This document shows, piece by piece, positions 1 through 8,134 of a stretch of DNA of 64,000 nt. How positions within the stretch are numbered: the first letter of the stretch is position 1; every line of letters starts with the position of its first letter. The notes beneath the pieces are model-generated. The model ran no database searches. It was not told where the DNA came from and saw only the letters and a list, made by a program, of their open reading frames with translations. The DNA lies in the NCBI RefSeq assembly GCF_020731285.1, contig NZ_JAJFOW010000001.1:310001-374000 (forward strand). Reading direction: 5' to 3'. The stretch comes from Cohnella baijiui (GTDB taxonomy: Bacteria; Bacillota; Bacilli; Paenibacillales; Paenibacillaceae). A program made the translations under genes and the position numbers.

Positions 1-420
1 CCACATGAGCTTGGTCAGTGGAGACATCGGATGAATCGGCGTGCCCGTACGCGAGTAAACGGATTGGCCAACGGTTCCTTTGCGTAGCCGTTTGGCGATG
101 TCGGCGCTTCGGTTGTCCGCCCAGGTGAGGCTGTGCATGAGCGGCCGCCCGTCCGCATCCACGGGAATGACGCTATGCATCGCCGAGCTGCAGGAGACGA
201 ACAGAATGCGCTGCGCAGGCACCTCGCGCTCACGGACCACTTGCTTCACCGCCGAGCCGACCGCCGCGAATATCTCCTCGGGATCCTGCTCGGCGATAGA
301 CGGCGTGGGCGTGTATAGCGGATACTCTACGTTGGCGACGGCCGCGACGGCGCCGGACTCCTCGAAAAGAACGGCCTTCGTGCTGGTCGTGCCGATATCG
401 ATGGCAACCATGTAGTCCAT
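1..420 (-). CDS. gntK: Gluconokinase-type FGGY sugar kinase, N-terminal part (runs off the window)
   Basis: The 140 visible residues start MDYMVAIDIGTTSTKAVLFE, the first phosphate-binding loop of FGGY carbohydrate kinases, and carry the Asp-Asn pair of the sugar site in TWADNRS near residue 120. The gene starts 24 bp downstream of the gluconate permease stop and is read in the same direction, so the expected reaction is ATP-dependent phosphorylation of gluconate to 6-phosphogluconate in the cytoplasm. The C-terminal two thirds, including the second ATP motif, lie outside the window, so xylulokinase or another FGGY specificity cannot be excluded from sequence alone; the assignment rests on the neighbours. 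Confidence 0.8.
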   Translation of the reverse strand, partial: MDYMVAIDIGTTSTKAVLFEESGAVAAVANVEYPLYTPTPSIAEQDPEEIFAAVGSAVKQVVREREVPAQRILFVSCSSAMHSVIPVDADGRPLMHSLTWADNRSADIAKRLRKGTVGQSVYSRTGTPIHPMSPLTKLMW

Positions 421-443
421 GGCCTGCGACACCTGCCTTTCTT

Positions 444-1805
444 TTAGACGAACATGCTTGCAATCAAGATAAAGACGAGACCGATGACGGACAACAGCGT
501 TTCCATGACCGTCCAGGTCTTCAGCGTCTGCGGGACGGTCATGTTGAAAAACTCTTTGACCATCCAGAAGCCGGCGTCGTTGACATGAGACAGCACGAGC
601 GATCCTGCGCCCGTCGCAAGCACGACGAGTTCCACGTTGGCGCCCGCCGTCTGCGCGAGCACCGGAGCGACGATGCCTGCGGACGTCGTCATCGCGACGG
701 TCGCCGAACCGGTGGCTACCCGGATGAGCGCTGCGACGAACCAGGCGAAGAGAATGATGTTCACATGGGCGCTGGTCGCGACGTCGGCGATCGCATGCCC
801 GACGCCGCTGTCGATGAGCACTTGCTTGAACGCGCCACCGCCACCGATAATGAGCACGATGGTCGCGATCGGGGCGAGACATTCGGTCGTGAACCGGCTC
901 AGCTCATCTTTCGTGAAGCCTCTGGCGTAGCCGAGCGAGAACAGCGCAAAGACGACGGAGATGAGCAGCGCGATAATCTCATGGCCGATAAACTCGGCGA
1001 AATGTGTGAATCCGCTGGTCGCCTTCGGATCCGCGATCGTCGCGATCGAACCGATCAACATCAGGATAACAGGCAGCAGGATCGTAAACAACGTGATGCC
1101 GAAGCCCGGCAGCTTGCGCGACTCCTTCGCCGCGAATTGCTCCACCAATTCGGCGGACGGTTCGACCGCGATGCGTTTGCCGATCCACTTGCCGAACAGC
1201 GGCCCCCCGATGATCGCGGTCGGCAGCCCGATCACGAGCGACCAGAGGATCGTCTTGCCGAGATTGGCCTGGTAAGCATCGATGGCGATCATCGGCGCCG
1301 GATGCGGCGGTACGAGGCCGTGCACGGTCGACAGACCGGCCAGGATCGGAATGCCGATTTGCAGCAGCGGCATCTTCGTCTTGCGCGCCACGATAAAGAC
1401 GATCGGGATGAGCAGGATGACGCCGACTTCGAAAAAGACCGGAATGCCGACCAAAAAGCCGACGACCATCATCGCCCAATGCACGCGTTTCTCGCCGAAC
1501 CGGTCGATCAACGTCGTGGCGATCCGCTCGGCGCCGCCGGATTCGGCCATCATTTTGCCCAGCATCGTCCCGAGCCCGATGACGATCGCGATCGTACCAA
1601 GCGTCCCCCCGAGCCCTTTGGTTATGGAAGTTACCGTATCCGCCGGCTCCATGCCGGCCAGCAGCCCGAGCAGGATGCTTGCCAAAAGCAGCGTTACGAA
1701 CGGATTCCATTTGAATTTCGAAATCATGACGATCAGAAAAGCGATCGCGATGACCGTCCACACCAACAGGGTAGCCGTATGGCTTAATCCAAAAATCGTG
1801 CTCAT
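444..1805 (-). CDS. gntP: Gluconate:H+ symporter, GntP family
   Basis: A 453-residue very hydrophobic protein with about 12-14 predicted membrane segments and typical GntP family text (GLGTMLGKMMAESGGAERIA, HGLVPPHPAPMIAIDAY, SATVAMTTSAGIV). It imports gluconate or a related aldonate across the cytoplasmic membrane. The start is placed at MSTIFGLSHTA because AGGAGG lies 6 bp upstream (1812-1817); an in-frame start 18 codons further up has no ribosome site. It sits between gntR and the kinase in the order R-P-K, and an operator identical over 16 bp to that of gntR lies about 75 bp upstream of the start. Confidence 0.9.
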   Translation of the reverse strand: MSTIFGLSHTATLLVWTVIAIAFLIVMISKFKWNPFVTLLLASILLGLLAGMEPADTVTSITKGLGGTLGTIAIVIGLGTMLGKMMAESGGAERIATTLIDRFGEKRVHWAMMVVGFLVGIPVFFEVGVILLIPIVFIVARKTKMPLLQIGIPILAGLSTVHGLVPPHPAPMIAIDAYQANLGKTILWSLVIGLPTAIIGGPLFGKWIGKRIAVEPSAELVEQFAAKESRKLPGFGITLFTILLPVILMLIGSIATIADPKATSGFTHFAEFIGHEIIALLISVVFALFSLGYARGFTKDELSRFTTECLAPIATIVLIIGGGGAFKQVLIDSGVGHAIADVATSAHVNIILFAWFVAALIRVATGSATVAMTTSAGIVAPVLAQTAGANVELVVLATGAGSLVLSHVNDAGFWMVKEFFNMTVPQTLKTWTVMETLLSVIGLVFILIASMFV

Positions 1806-1876
1806 GATGTTCCTCCTGTTGGAAAACCTTCTCAACTGCGGCAGCCATAGTGTGGCCAACCGCTGTCGATGTTAAC

Positions 1877-1897
1877 ATTGTATACTTGTCGACAAGT
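1877..1897 (-). promoter_or_regulatory. GntR operator in the gntP promoter
   Basis: A perfect 14-bp palindrome ACTTGTCGACAAGT (1884-1897) is embedded in GTATACTTGTCGACAA (1880-1895), a word found again at 2693-2708 in front of gntR. A TACAAT -10-like element (minus strand, 1877-1882) abuts it, so a bound repressor would cover the promoter. FadR/GntR-family regulators typically bind TNGTN(0-3)ACNA dyads, which this fits. Confidence 0.75.
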
Positions 1898-1968
1898 TAA
1901 AACCGAAACAAGAGACGGAAGTCCCGAATGTCCCGCTTGTCCTGCTCGCCCGGGCAGTCCGGCATCGG

Positions 1969-2664
1969 CTACCCCCGTTCCCCCTCGGGCAAGCTGTTGC
2001 GCAGCGTCACGTACGAATCCGCGAAATATTCGCGGACGCCTTCGCGAATTTTCGCGGGATCGTTCGATTTCAGAACGGTCGCGATCGCCCGATGCTTGTC
2101 GACGACGGCGGCCACTTTGGCTTCGCCTTGGGCAAACACCTCGCCCGTCGTCAGGAGCATGACGGTCATGACGAGCTGGCGGATATGCCGCCAAAGCTGC
2201 ATCACGCGATCGTGGCCGGCCGCGGCGATGATCGCTTCATGAAACGAAAAGTCTTCGAAAGAGAAGGCAACGATGTCCCGGTGCTTGCCGGCCAGCTCCA
2301 TCCGATCGATCGTCTGCTCCAGCACCCGGATGAGCGCACCGGTCTCCTTGCCGGCCATCCGTTCCTGCACGAAGCTCTCGATCATAAACCGTACGTCGTA
2401 CAGCTCTTGAATTTCGGCCTCGCCGAGGCCGACGACGACCGCGCCCATCCGTTCCAGACGGAGCAGCCCTTCGCCCGACAGCGTTTTCAAAGCTTCTCTG
2501 ACCGGAGACCGGCTCGTTCCGAAATCGGCTGCGATCCGATTTTCCGACAGCTTGTCCCCGTGCTGAAGCCGGCCGTCCACAATGGCTAGCCTCAACTCGC
2601 ACGCAATCGTCTCTCCAAGACTCTCGCCCTTGAGCCATTCGGCAGGGAAATGTGTCATCGTCAC
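1969..2664 (-). CDS. gntR: GntR/FadR-family transcriptional regulator of the gluconate operon
   Basis: 231 residues. Residues about 10-75 form a winged helix-turn-helix of the GntR type (GDKLSENRIAADFGTSRSPVREALK), and residues about 90-220 an all-helical FCD ligand-binding domain with the usual metal-binding histidine and aspartate positions (FSFEDFSFHEAI, KHRAI). It is read as GTG at 2664; an ATG two codons later is an alternative. It is upstream of gntP and preceded by its own copy of the operator, so autoregulation plus gluconate- or gluconate-6-P-responsive repression of the operon is the likely job. Confidence 0.85.
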   Translation of the reverse strand: MTMTHFPAEWLKGESLGETIACELRLAIVDGRLQHGDKLSENRIAADFGTSRSPVREALKTLSGEGLLRLERMGAVVVGLGEAEIQELYDVRFMIESFVQERMAGKETGALIRVLEQTIDRMELAGKHRDIVAFSFEDFSFHEAIIAAAGHDRVMQLWRHIRQLVMTVMLLTTGEVFAQGEAKVAAVVDKHRAIATVLKSNDPAKIREGVREYFADSYVTLRNSLPEGERG

Positions 2665-2692
2665 CGCTTTCGCCTCTTTCGCTTCTCATTCG

Positions 2693-2708
2693 GTATACTT
2701 GTCGACAA
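2693..2708 (-). promoter_or_regulatory. GntR operator in front of gntR
   Basis: GTATACTTGTCGACAA is identical to 1880-1895. The inner TTGTCGACAA is a perfect dyad. It lies 29 bp upstream of the gntR start and just downstream of a promoter (2718-2746), a position that fits autorepression. Confidence 0.75.
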
Positions 2709-2717
2709 CCTTCTCGT

Positions 2718-2746
2718 ACTATACACCTGCGAGCGCATTCTGTCTA
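2718..2746 (-). promoter_or_regulatory. Probable sigma-A promoter of gntR
   Basis: Minus-strand TAGACA (2741-2746), 17-bp spacer and TATAGT (2718-2723) match the housekeeping consensus at 5/6 and 5/6 positions; the operator begins 9 bp downstream of the -10 box. Confidence 0.55.
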
Positions 2747-2784
2747 CCGCGACAAGAAGCGGTCCGGCCCGCCGGGCCACTAGA

Positions 2785-3669
2785 TCAGCCCGTCGTTCCG
2801 AACCGCTGCCGGTAACCGCACTTTTTGCACAGCTCCTCGACGACCTCCCGGCGGGAAAATCCGTCGTACATCCGCTTCGCCCGCTCCCCTTCGATGATTT
2901 CGGAGAACGGCTGCTTGTGGATATTGCCCAGATTGATGACGCCTTCGCCGTCCAGGCAACAAGGGATGACCGTACCGTCCGAGAGCACGCCGGCCTGATT
3001 GCGCAGCCCGTGGCAAAAGCCTTTCGACAAGTCCTCGTCCGCCTTCAGATCCGGCCACTTGAATTCGTGATCATGGTTCAAGTAGATACGGTCGGCCAGC
3101 TTCAATCCACTGCCGCGCGCGAACGTGTCCTCGATCCGCTGCTCCAGGCCGAATTCCGCTTCCAGCAGGACCAAAATGTCGCGGTTGCGGTTCCGCTCCA
3201 GATTCGTCGAATTATCCTCGTCCAGGTTCCACAGACGCAGGGAGATGATGACGTCGCTCTGGCGGACGGCTTCGCGCGCGAAGTCGAGGACGCTGCGGAC
3301 ATAGCCTTCCTTGTCCTTGGAGCCTGAATGCCCGTCGAAGCTGTGCAACGAGAAATTGATCTGTCGCAGCGCAGGCTTGCCGAGCAGCTTCGGTCCCGCC
3401 TTGTGAAGCAGCGTCCCGTTGGTCGTCAGATGGACCTTGAAGCCCATCTCCGCGCTCACATCCAGCAGCTGATCGAGCTTCGGATGCAGCAAGGGCTCCC
3501 CTTTGACATGAAGATAGATATGGTCGGTAAAGGGCTTCACCTGTTCCAGCGTATGGCGAAAGTCTTCCAGCTTGATAAACGTGGCCTTCCGCTCCGTCGG
3601 CGGACAGAAGCTGCAGGCCAGGTTGCACACGCTCGTAATTTCCACGTAAAACTTTTTGAACCTTTTCAA
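2785..3669 (-). CDS. Radical SAM/SPASM domain protein
   Basis: 294 residues. The N-terminus carries the radical SAM cluster motif CNLACSFC (residues 15-22) that holds a 4Fe-4S cluster and cleaves S-adenosylmethionine. The C-terminal part has cysteine pairs (CCLDGE, ELCKKCG) of a SPASM-type auxiliary cluster. Such proteins modify peptides or small molecules; no precursor peptide or partner is seen next to it, so the substrate is unknown. The start is TTG at 3669, with GGAG 9 bp upstream; no ATG is available before the cluster motif. It is followed by gntR after a 120-bp gap and preceded by the membrane protein gene. Confidence 0.8.
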   Translation of the reverse strand: MKRFKKFYVEITSVCNLACSFCPPTERKATFIKLEDFRHTLEQVKPFTDHIYLHVKGEPLLHPKLDQLLDVSAEMGFKVHLTTNGTLLHKAGPKLLGKPALRQINFSLHSFDGHSGSKDKEGYVRSVLDFAREAVRQSDVIISLRLWNLDEDNSTNLERNRNRDILVLLEAEFGLEQRIEDTFARGSGLKLADRIYLNHDHEFKWPDLKADEDLSKGFCHGLRNQAGVLSDGTVIPCCLDGEGVINLGNIHKQPFSEIIEGERAKRMYDGFSRREVVEELCKKCGYRQRFGTTG

Positions 3670-3718
3670 CGGTAACGCTCCATTTCTTCTTCGCTTCCGG
3701 CCGAAGGCCGTGCGGGAA

Positions 3719-4333
3719 TCAGAGACTAGATCCGGGTGTCCGGTTCTGGCGCCGCCTGCGCTGCTGCTCGATCATGAACAAAATGACCACCGCCAGGCAG
3801 AAGGCGACGTAGCTGCCGACAAACATGCGGATATCGGTATTCGGGAGGACGATCGAGGAACTGATGATACCGAACAGCCAAATATGCGACAGATTGCCGA
3901 CCAGCGAAGAGACGACATAAGCGGAAGACTTGATCGACGAAATGGAAGCCATAAACGTGATGACATTGTTCGGCATGATCGGGATCGTGCGCAGAAAAAT
4001 GATCGACCAAACCCCGTAATTCATAAAATACTTCTGCCACTTCTCGTAGCGCGCCGCGTTCTTCGACATTTTGCGATTGAACCAGTCGGCGAACAGATAC
4101 CGGCAGCAATAGTAAACGACAATCGACGCGATGATGCCGATCAGCCAGCTTGTAATGAGGCCGTTCACGAGACCGAGGGCGGACACCTGCAGCAGAATCA
4201 GCGTCGAAAACGGAAAAAAGCCGAAAAAGCCCTGAATGATCGCAAGCGGAATCGTGAGCAGCAGCAAATAAAACCCTTCGAGCTTTGTCGTCTCGAGCAA
4301 CCAGTCGATCGCGTGATTAATCCAGTTCCCCAC
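3719..4333 (-). CDS. VTT (TVP38/TMEM64, DedA-like) membrane protein
   Basis: 204 residues with about five hydrophobic segments, a re-entrant-like stretch (FFGFFPFSTLILLQVSALG) and the conserved FLRTIPIMPNNVITFMAS region typical of the VTT/SNARE-associated family. Relatives act in membrane lipid scrambling or homeostasis, but the exact role here is unknown. The start is GTG at 4333 with GGAG 10 bp upstream. The C-terminus is an arginine-rich cytoplasmic tail (EQQRRRRQNR). It may be cotranscribed with the radical SAM gene 49 bp downstream. Confidence 0.75.
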   Translation of the reverse strand: MGNWINHAIDWLLETTKLEGFYLLLLTIPLAIIQGFFGFFPFSTLILLQVSALGLVNGLITSWLIGIIASIVVYYCCRYLFADWFNRKMSKNAARYEKWQKYFMNYGVWSIIFLRTIPIMPNNVITFMASISSIKSSAYVVSSLVGNLSHIWLFGIISSSIVLPNTDIRMFVGSYVAFCLAVVILFMIEQQRRRRQNRTPGSSL

Positions 4334-4436
4334 GGGGCGTTCACTCCATCCCGAGCCAACCGTACGATGGTAATCGTCGATCCATGTGAACTTACCTTAC
4401 CACGAAGAGGTCCTCCGTTGCAAAGAGAAAGCGCTG

Positions 4437-4943
4437 TTAGGATTTACTGTCAAAAAAGACATGCCGTGCGCGTATCCCTTCGGGACCTAGCGCGAGAACG
4501 CCGAACGAGTAGCGGGCTTGCCTGCGTTTGTCGGTCGGAGAGCCGGGATTGAACAGCAGGATGCCCCCCACCTTCTTCAGCAACGGAATATGCGAATGGC
4601 CGAACACGACGACGTCTACCTTCGTCCCTCGAAACGCTTCGACCGCTCTCGTCTCCGTGCGGCCTCGGCCGCCGTCGCCGTGACCGTGCACGAGGCCGAT
4701 GGCGATGCCGCCGTAACGCACCACCTTTCGATGGCCGAATCGCCGCGCGATCGCCGGTCCGTCATTGTTGCCGGCGACGCCTTCGACGGGCGCGAACGCC
4801 GACAGTTCGTCGGCGACGGCGGGATCGGTCCAATCGCCCGCGTGCAAGATGCCGTCCGCCGTACGAAGCGCTTCGACGAGACGCGGCGGCAGCGCCTTCG
4901 CCATTTTGGGCATATGCGTATCCGAAATGACGACGAGCTTCAT
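4437..4943 (-). CDS. Metallophosphoesterase, YfcE/MJ0936 family
   Basis: 168 residues with the full binuclear-metal phosphoesterase pattern: DTH (residues 8-10), GDW (36-38), GNND (58-61), HGH (about 86-88) and GHSH (114-117). Members hydrolyse phosphodiesters in vitro; the physiological substrate is usually unknown. It starts 12 bp after the yqkE stop on the same strand and is preceded by GGAGG. A second, unrelated-looking phosphoesterase of the same fold lies at 62569-63330. Confidence 0.85.
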   Translation of the reverse strand: MKLVVISDTHMPKMAKALPPRLVEALRTADGILHAGDWTDPAVADELSAFAPVEGVAGNNDGPAIARRFGHRKVVRYGGIAIGLVHGHGDGGRGRTETRAVEAFRGTKVDVVVFGHSHIPLLKKVGGILLFNPGSPTDKRRQARYSFGVLALGPEGIRARHVFFDSKS

Positions 4944-4955
4944 CTCCCGCCTCCG

Positions 4956-5219
4956 TTACTTGAATTTGCGCCAGTCCATGGCGCTGTTGTCGAGCAGATG
5001 TTCGAAGTCGTTTTCCAAACGCTTCTGTTCGGCTTTGCGTGCCGCTTCTTCGCGCGTCCGGCGCGCTTCGGCTTCCTGATGCGCGGTTTCTTTGAGCGCT
5101 TCGGCGTGCGCTTTGAGCTTGCTTAGCGTGTCGCCGTCGAGCAGATCCTTGAGCGTCGCCGGCTTGTCTTCCTTGGGTGCGGCGGCCGGCGCGCGGGAGA
5201 TCGTCTTTTTCTTCGCCAT
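4956..5219 (-). CDS. yqkE: YqkE family (DUF3886) small protein
   Basis: 87 residues, highly charged and helical, with an alanine/lysine-rich N-terminus, a long EAEARRTREEAARKAEQKR coiled-coil-like stretch and the conserved C-terminal end SAMDWRKFK. The family is typical of Bacillales and has no known function. It is a cytoplasmic protein by composition. AGGTG lies 8 bp upstream of the ATG. It is divergent from the YdjM-like gene. Confidence 0.75.
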   Translation of the reverse strand: MAKKKTISRAPAAAPKEDKPATLKDLLDGDTLSKLKAHAEALKETAHQEAEARRTREEAARKAEQKRLENDFEHLLDNSAMDWRKFK

Positions 5220-5352
5220 GATGTTTCACCTCGACCCCATTATAGCCGAACGTAGGCATATCCGACCAATTGACGAGAAAGAGATTGTGCAAGATCCCGG
5301 TCCGGCATATAATGGTCAAACAAACGTTCGCATCGCATCGGAGGACCGCATC

Positions 5353-6000
5353 ATGAAAGGATCGACCCATCTGGCGATCGGCGCCGTCATCGGCGCCGCT
5401 GCCGCCTGCTATTATCCGTTCGAATGGAAGCATGCCGCTTATTACGTCACCGTCGCTGGATTTTCGGCGCTCAGTCCGGACCTCGACGGCACCAATCTGC
5501 TCAGCGCCAAGCTGGGTAAGCTGTCCCGGCTGCTGCGGCATTCGGCGCTCGGCTTGAGCGCGCTTGCCATGGCCGTCTCCGCCTACCTGCTCTTCGCGGG
5601 CAAACAGCTGAATCCGACGCTCATCCTGACGGCCGTCCCCGTCTTTCTCCTCATGCTCGTCGCGAGCAACGGCGCGATTCGCAACGCGCTCGTCAGCCTG
5701 TGCGGCGCCGGGCTGTTGTACGCCGGCATCCGGTACCAGCACGACTGGCTCGTCGGCTTCGGCGTCTATGTCGCCTGGGCGCCTTGGCTGGCGCATCGAG
5801 GCTTGACGCATACGATCTGGGCCGCCGCAGCTTGGGCGTGGATCGGCTATGGGCTGGAGCAGTACCTGAACATCCCGGGCATCGCCCTGACGGCAATCGC
5901 CGGCTACCTGTCCCACCTCGTCGCAGACACGCTTACGCCGAGCGGCGTCAAGTGGCTGTACCCGCTGTACGGCAGATCGATCAAGCTGCGCGTCTTTTGA
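5353..6000 (+). CDS. YdjM-like membrane-bound metal-dependent hydrolase family protein
   Basis: 215 residues, mostly hydrophobic, with the family motifs MKGSTHLAIGA at the start (H6), ALSPDLDGTN (residues about 41-50), RGLTHTIW (about 140-147) and HLVADTLTPSGVKWLYP near the C-terminus: spaced His and Asp residues that likely bind a metal. The E. coli relative is an SOS-regulated inner-membrane protein; no LexA-like box was seen here. GGAGG at 5340-5344 fixes the start. It ends 4 bp from the converging MMPL exporter gene. Confidence 0.8.
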   Translation: MKGSTHLAIGAVIGAAAACYYPFEWKHAAYYVTVAGFSALSPDLDGTNLLSAKLGKLSRLLRHSALGLSALAMAVSAYLLFAGKQLNPTLILTAVPVFLLMLVASNGAIRNALVSLCGAGLLYAGIRYQHDWLVGFGVYVAWAPWLAHRGLTHTIWAAAAWAWIGYGLEQYLNIPGIALTAIAGYLSHLVADTLTPSGVKWLYPLYGRSIKLRVF

Positions 6001-6004
6001 TCCG

Positions 6005-8134
6005 TCAGGGCAGCCACCAGTTCCATCGGCCGAACAGCTTCATCAAGGCAGGCACGAGCAGCATTCGGACGATCGTTGCGTCGATCGACACCGCAGCTGC
6101 GATGCCGATGCCGAGCTGCCGCACCCCCGTCACGTCGCCGAACGCAAACGGCAGCGTTACGGCTAGCAGAATCGCCGCGGCGGCCGTGATGACAGGCCCC
6201 GTCTGGGCCAGCCCCTCCCGCACCGCCCGTTCGTTGTCTCCCGTTTGCACGTAACGCTCGCGGATCCGGGCGAACAGAAAGACGCCGTAGTCCATGCTGA
6301 TGCCGAACGTGAGACCGAAAACGAACACCGGGATCATGACGGCGATCGCCGAATCGCCCGAGCCCAGGCGGTCCGCATCGAACAGCCAAGCCGTCGCGCC
6401 GTAAGCGGCGGCGATGCTGGCGAAATTCATCAGGACCGCCTTGAGCGGCACGAGGAGCGACCGGAAACGCCAAACGAGGACGGCCAAATTGGCGATCCCG
6501 ATAAACGGCAGCGCCTTGCGCAGTCCTCTCCCGGTCTCCTCCAGCACCTCGCGTTCGTACGGTGCCTCGCCGCCCGCGTAGAGCCGCAAGCCGCCGACTT
6601 CGGCGGCCAGCGAGCGCACGCCTTCCCGCGCTTCCCTCGAACCCGGTTCCCCTTCGATCAAAACTGAGATCATTAATAGATTACCTCTTTCAGCCCATCC
6701 CTCCGTCGTCGGCGAACCGGGCGATGCTTTGCCGAGAGGCTGCTTGATATCCCACTCCGTCAGACGTCCAGCCGATAACGGAACGCCGCGCAGCTCCGCG
6801 TCCACGCGAAGAACACGAGGATTGGCCGCAAGCAGGCGAACGGCTTGTTCCGCATCCGCCCAGTCCGCCGGACCGAACGCCGCTCCGCGGCTTTCCGCCA
6901 ACATCCAAACCGGCGTCGCGTTCGGCATCCCGAACTCGGCGGCCATCTCCTCGGCCGCCTGCCGGGAGGGCGTCCCTGCCGGCAAAGAAGCTGCGTCCGG
7001 AATCGCCAGCTTCATTCCGAACGCCGGGACGATGCACGCGGCGAGCAGCGCGGAAGCCGTCAGCGCGACGGCGATCGGCCGTCGCATGATGCGGTCGACG
7101 AAGCGTTGCCAGCCGCCTTGAGCCGCGTCCTTAATGGCGGGCGGTCGATAGCGGTCGCCTAGGAGTCCCAGCAGCGCAGGGACGAGCGTTAACGCTGCCA
7201 GCACCGCCAAAGCGACGGCGACTGCCGCTCCTAACGCGACGGAGCGGAAAATCGGCATGCGGATGCTCAGGATGCCGATCAGGCCGAAGAGCATGCAGAG
7301 CCCGGAAACGACAATCGCCGATCCCGCCGATGCGATCGTCCGCTCCAGCGCGGCCGCGATCGGGCGGCCGTGCCGTTCGTGGCGGTATCGGCTGGCAAGC
7401 AGCAGGCCGAAGTCGATGCTGAGGGCGAGACCGACCATCGGCAACACGTCGATGACGAAGACGGACAGCGTCATCGCCCGTCCGGCGAGCGCCATGATTC
7501 CCATCGCGCCGACAACCGACGCCAACCCCGCGGCGATCGGGATCATCGCCGGCACCAAACCTCCCAGCGCGAGCCAAAGGACCAGCAGCGCAATCGGCAG
7601 GCCGATCCGCTCCGCCTGGCGCAAATCCGATCGGCTGGCCGCATTCACGTCGGCCTGGATCGCGTCCGTGCCGGTTGCGCGAACCGAGAGCCCCTCGGTC
7701 TCGGCGTCGGAGAGCAGCGCTTGCAGCTGCCGAATGTCCGACGTCCGGTCCGCGTTCGGATCCTCGAACGCCAGCGTCGCATAAGCGTATCGGTCCCGCT
7801 GCATTTCGGGCCGGCCGATCGGCGAAGCGATCGCCCCGAATCCTCCCGCTTGCTCCACCTGGCGGAGCACCTCGCGGATGAAGGCGTCGAACCGGTCGCG
7901 CGACACGTGCTCGTCCCGTTCGAACAAGAGCGCAACGGGCCGCTCCGGGACGCCGAAGCGCTCCGCCAGCACCCGCATTACCGCCTCGTGATCGCCGGGC
8001 GGCGTAAGGCCGGGCTCGCGGGCTTCGCCGGGCAGCCGAACGGCGAAGCCGCCGCAGACGGCGACGAAGACGAGCCAGCCGGCGATGACCAGCCGGGCGT
8101 GGCGCAGCGCCAGGCGCGCCAGCAGCCGGCTCAT
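6005..8134 (-). CDS. MMPL/RND-family lipid exporter of the type III PKS operon
   Basis: 709 residues with two similar halves, each with a large extracytoplasmic loop followed by a block of membrane segments, the usual 12-segment plan of MMPL proteins. Proton-relay signatures GLALSIDFGLLLASRY (first half) and FGISMDYGVFLFARIRE (second half) are present. MMPL proteins move lipids or hydrophobic metabolites using the proton gradient. The ATG overlaps the stop of the oxidoreductase gene (ATGA, 8131-8134), so it is translationally coupled to the biosynthetic genes and probably exports their lipid product. A longer in-frame extension to 8587 overlaps the oxidoreductase gene and was not used. Confidence 0.85.
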   Translation of the reverse strand: MSRLLARLALRHARLVIAGWLVFVAVCGGFAVRLPGEAREPGLTPPGDHEAVMRVLAERFGVPERPVALLFERDEHVSRDRFDAFIREVLRQVEQAGGFGAIASPIGRPEMQRDRYAYATLAFEDPNADRTSDIRQLQALLSDAETEGLSVRATGTDAIQADVNAASRSDLRQAERIGLPIALLVLWLALGGLVPAMIPIAAGLASVVGAMGIMALAGRAMTLSVFVIDVLPMVGLALSIDFGLLLASRYRHERHGRPIAAALERTIASAGSAIVVSGLCMLFGLIGILSIRMPIFRSVALGAAVAVALAVLAALTLVPALLGLLGDRYRPPAIKDAAQGGWQRFVDRIMRRPIAVALTASALLAACIVPAFGMKLAIPDAASLPAGTPSRQAAEEMAAEFGMPNATPVWMLAESRGAAFGPADWADAEQAVRLLAANPRVLRVDAELRGVPLSAGRLTEWDIKQPLGKASPGSPTTEGWAERGNLLMISVLIEGEPGSREAREGVRSLAAEVGGLRLYAGGEAPYEREVLEETGRGLRKALPFIGIANLAVLVWRFRSLLVPLKAVLMNFASIAAAYGATAWLFDADRLGSGDSAIAVMIPVFVFGLTFGISMDYGVFLFARIRERYVQTGDNERAVREGLAQTGPVITAAAAILLAVTLPFAFGDVTGVRQLGIGIAAAVSIDATIVRMLLVPALMKLFGRWNWWLP

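Noticed and set aside
585..1787. 400-codon open frame antisense to gntP
   Set aside because: It is charged, low-complexity text without family features, opposite to a well-supported membrane protein; high GC keeps antisense frames open.
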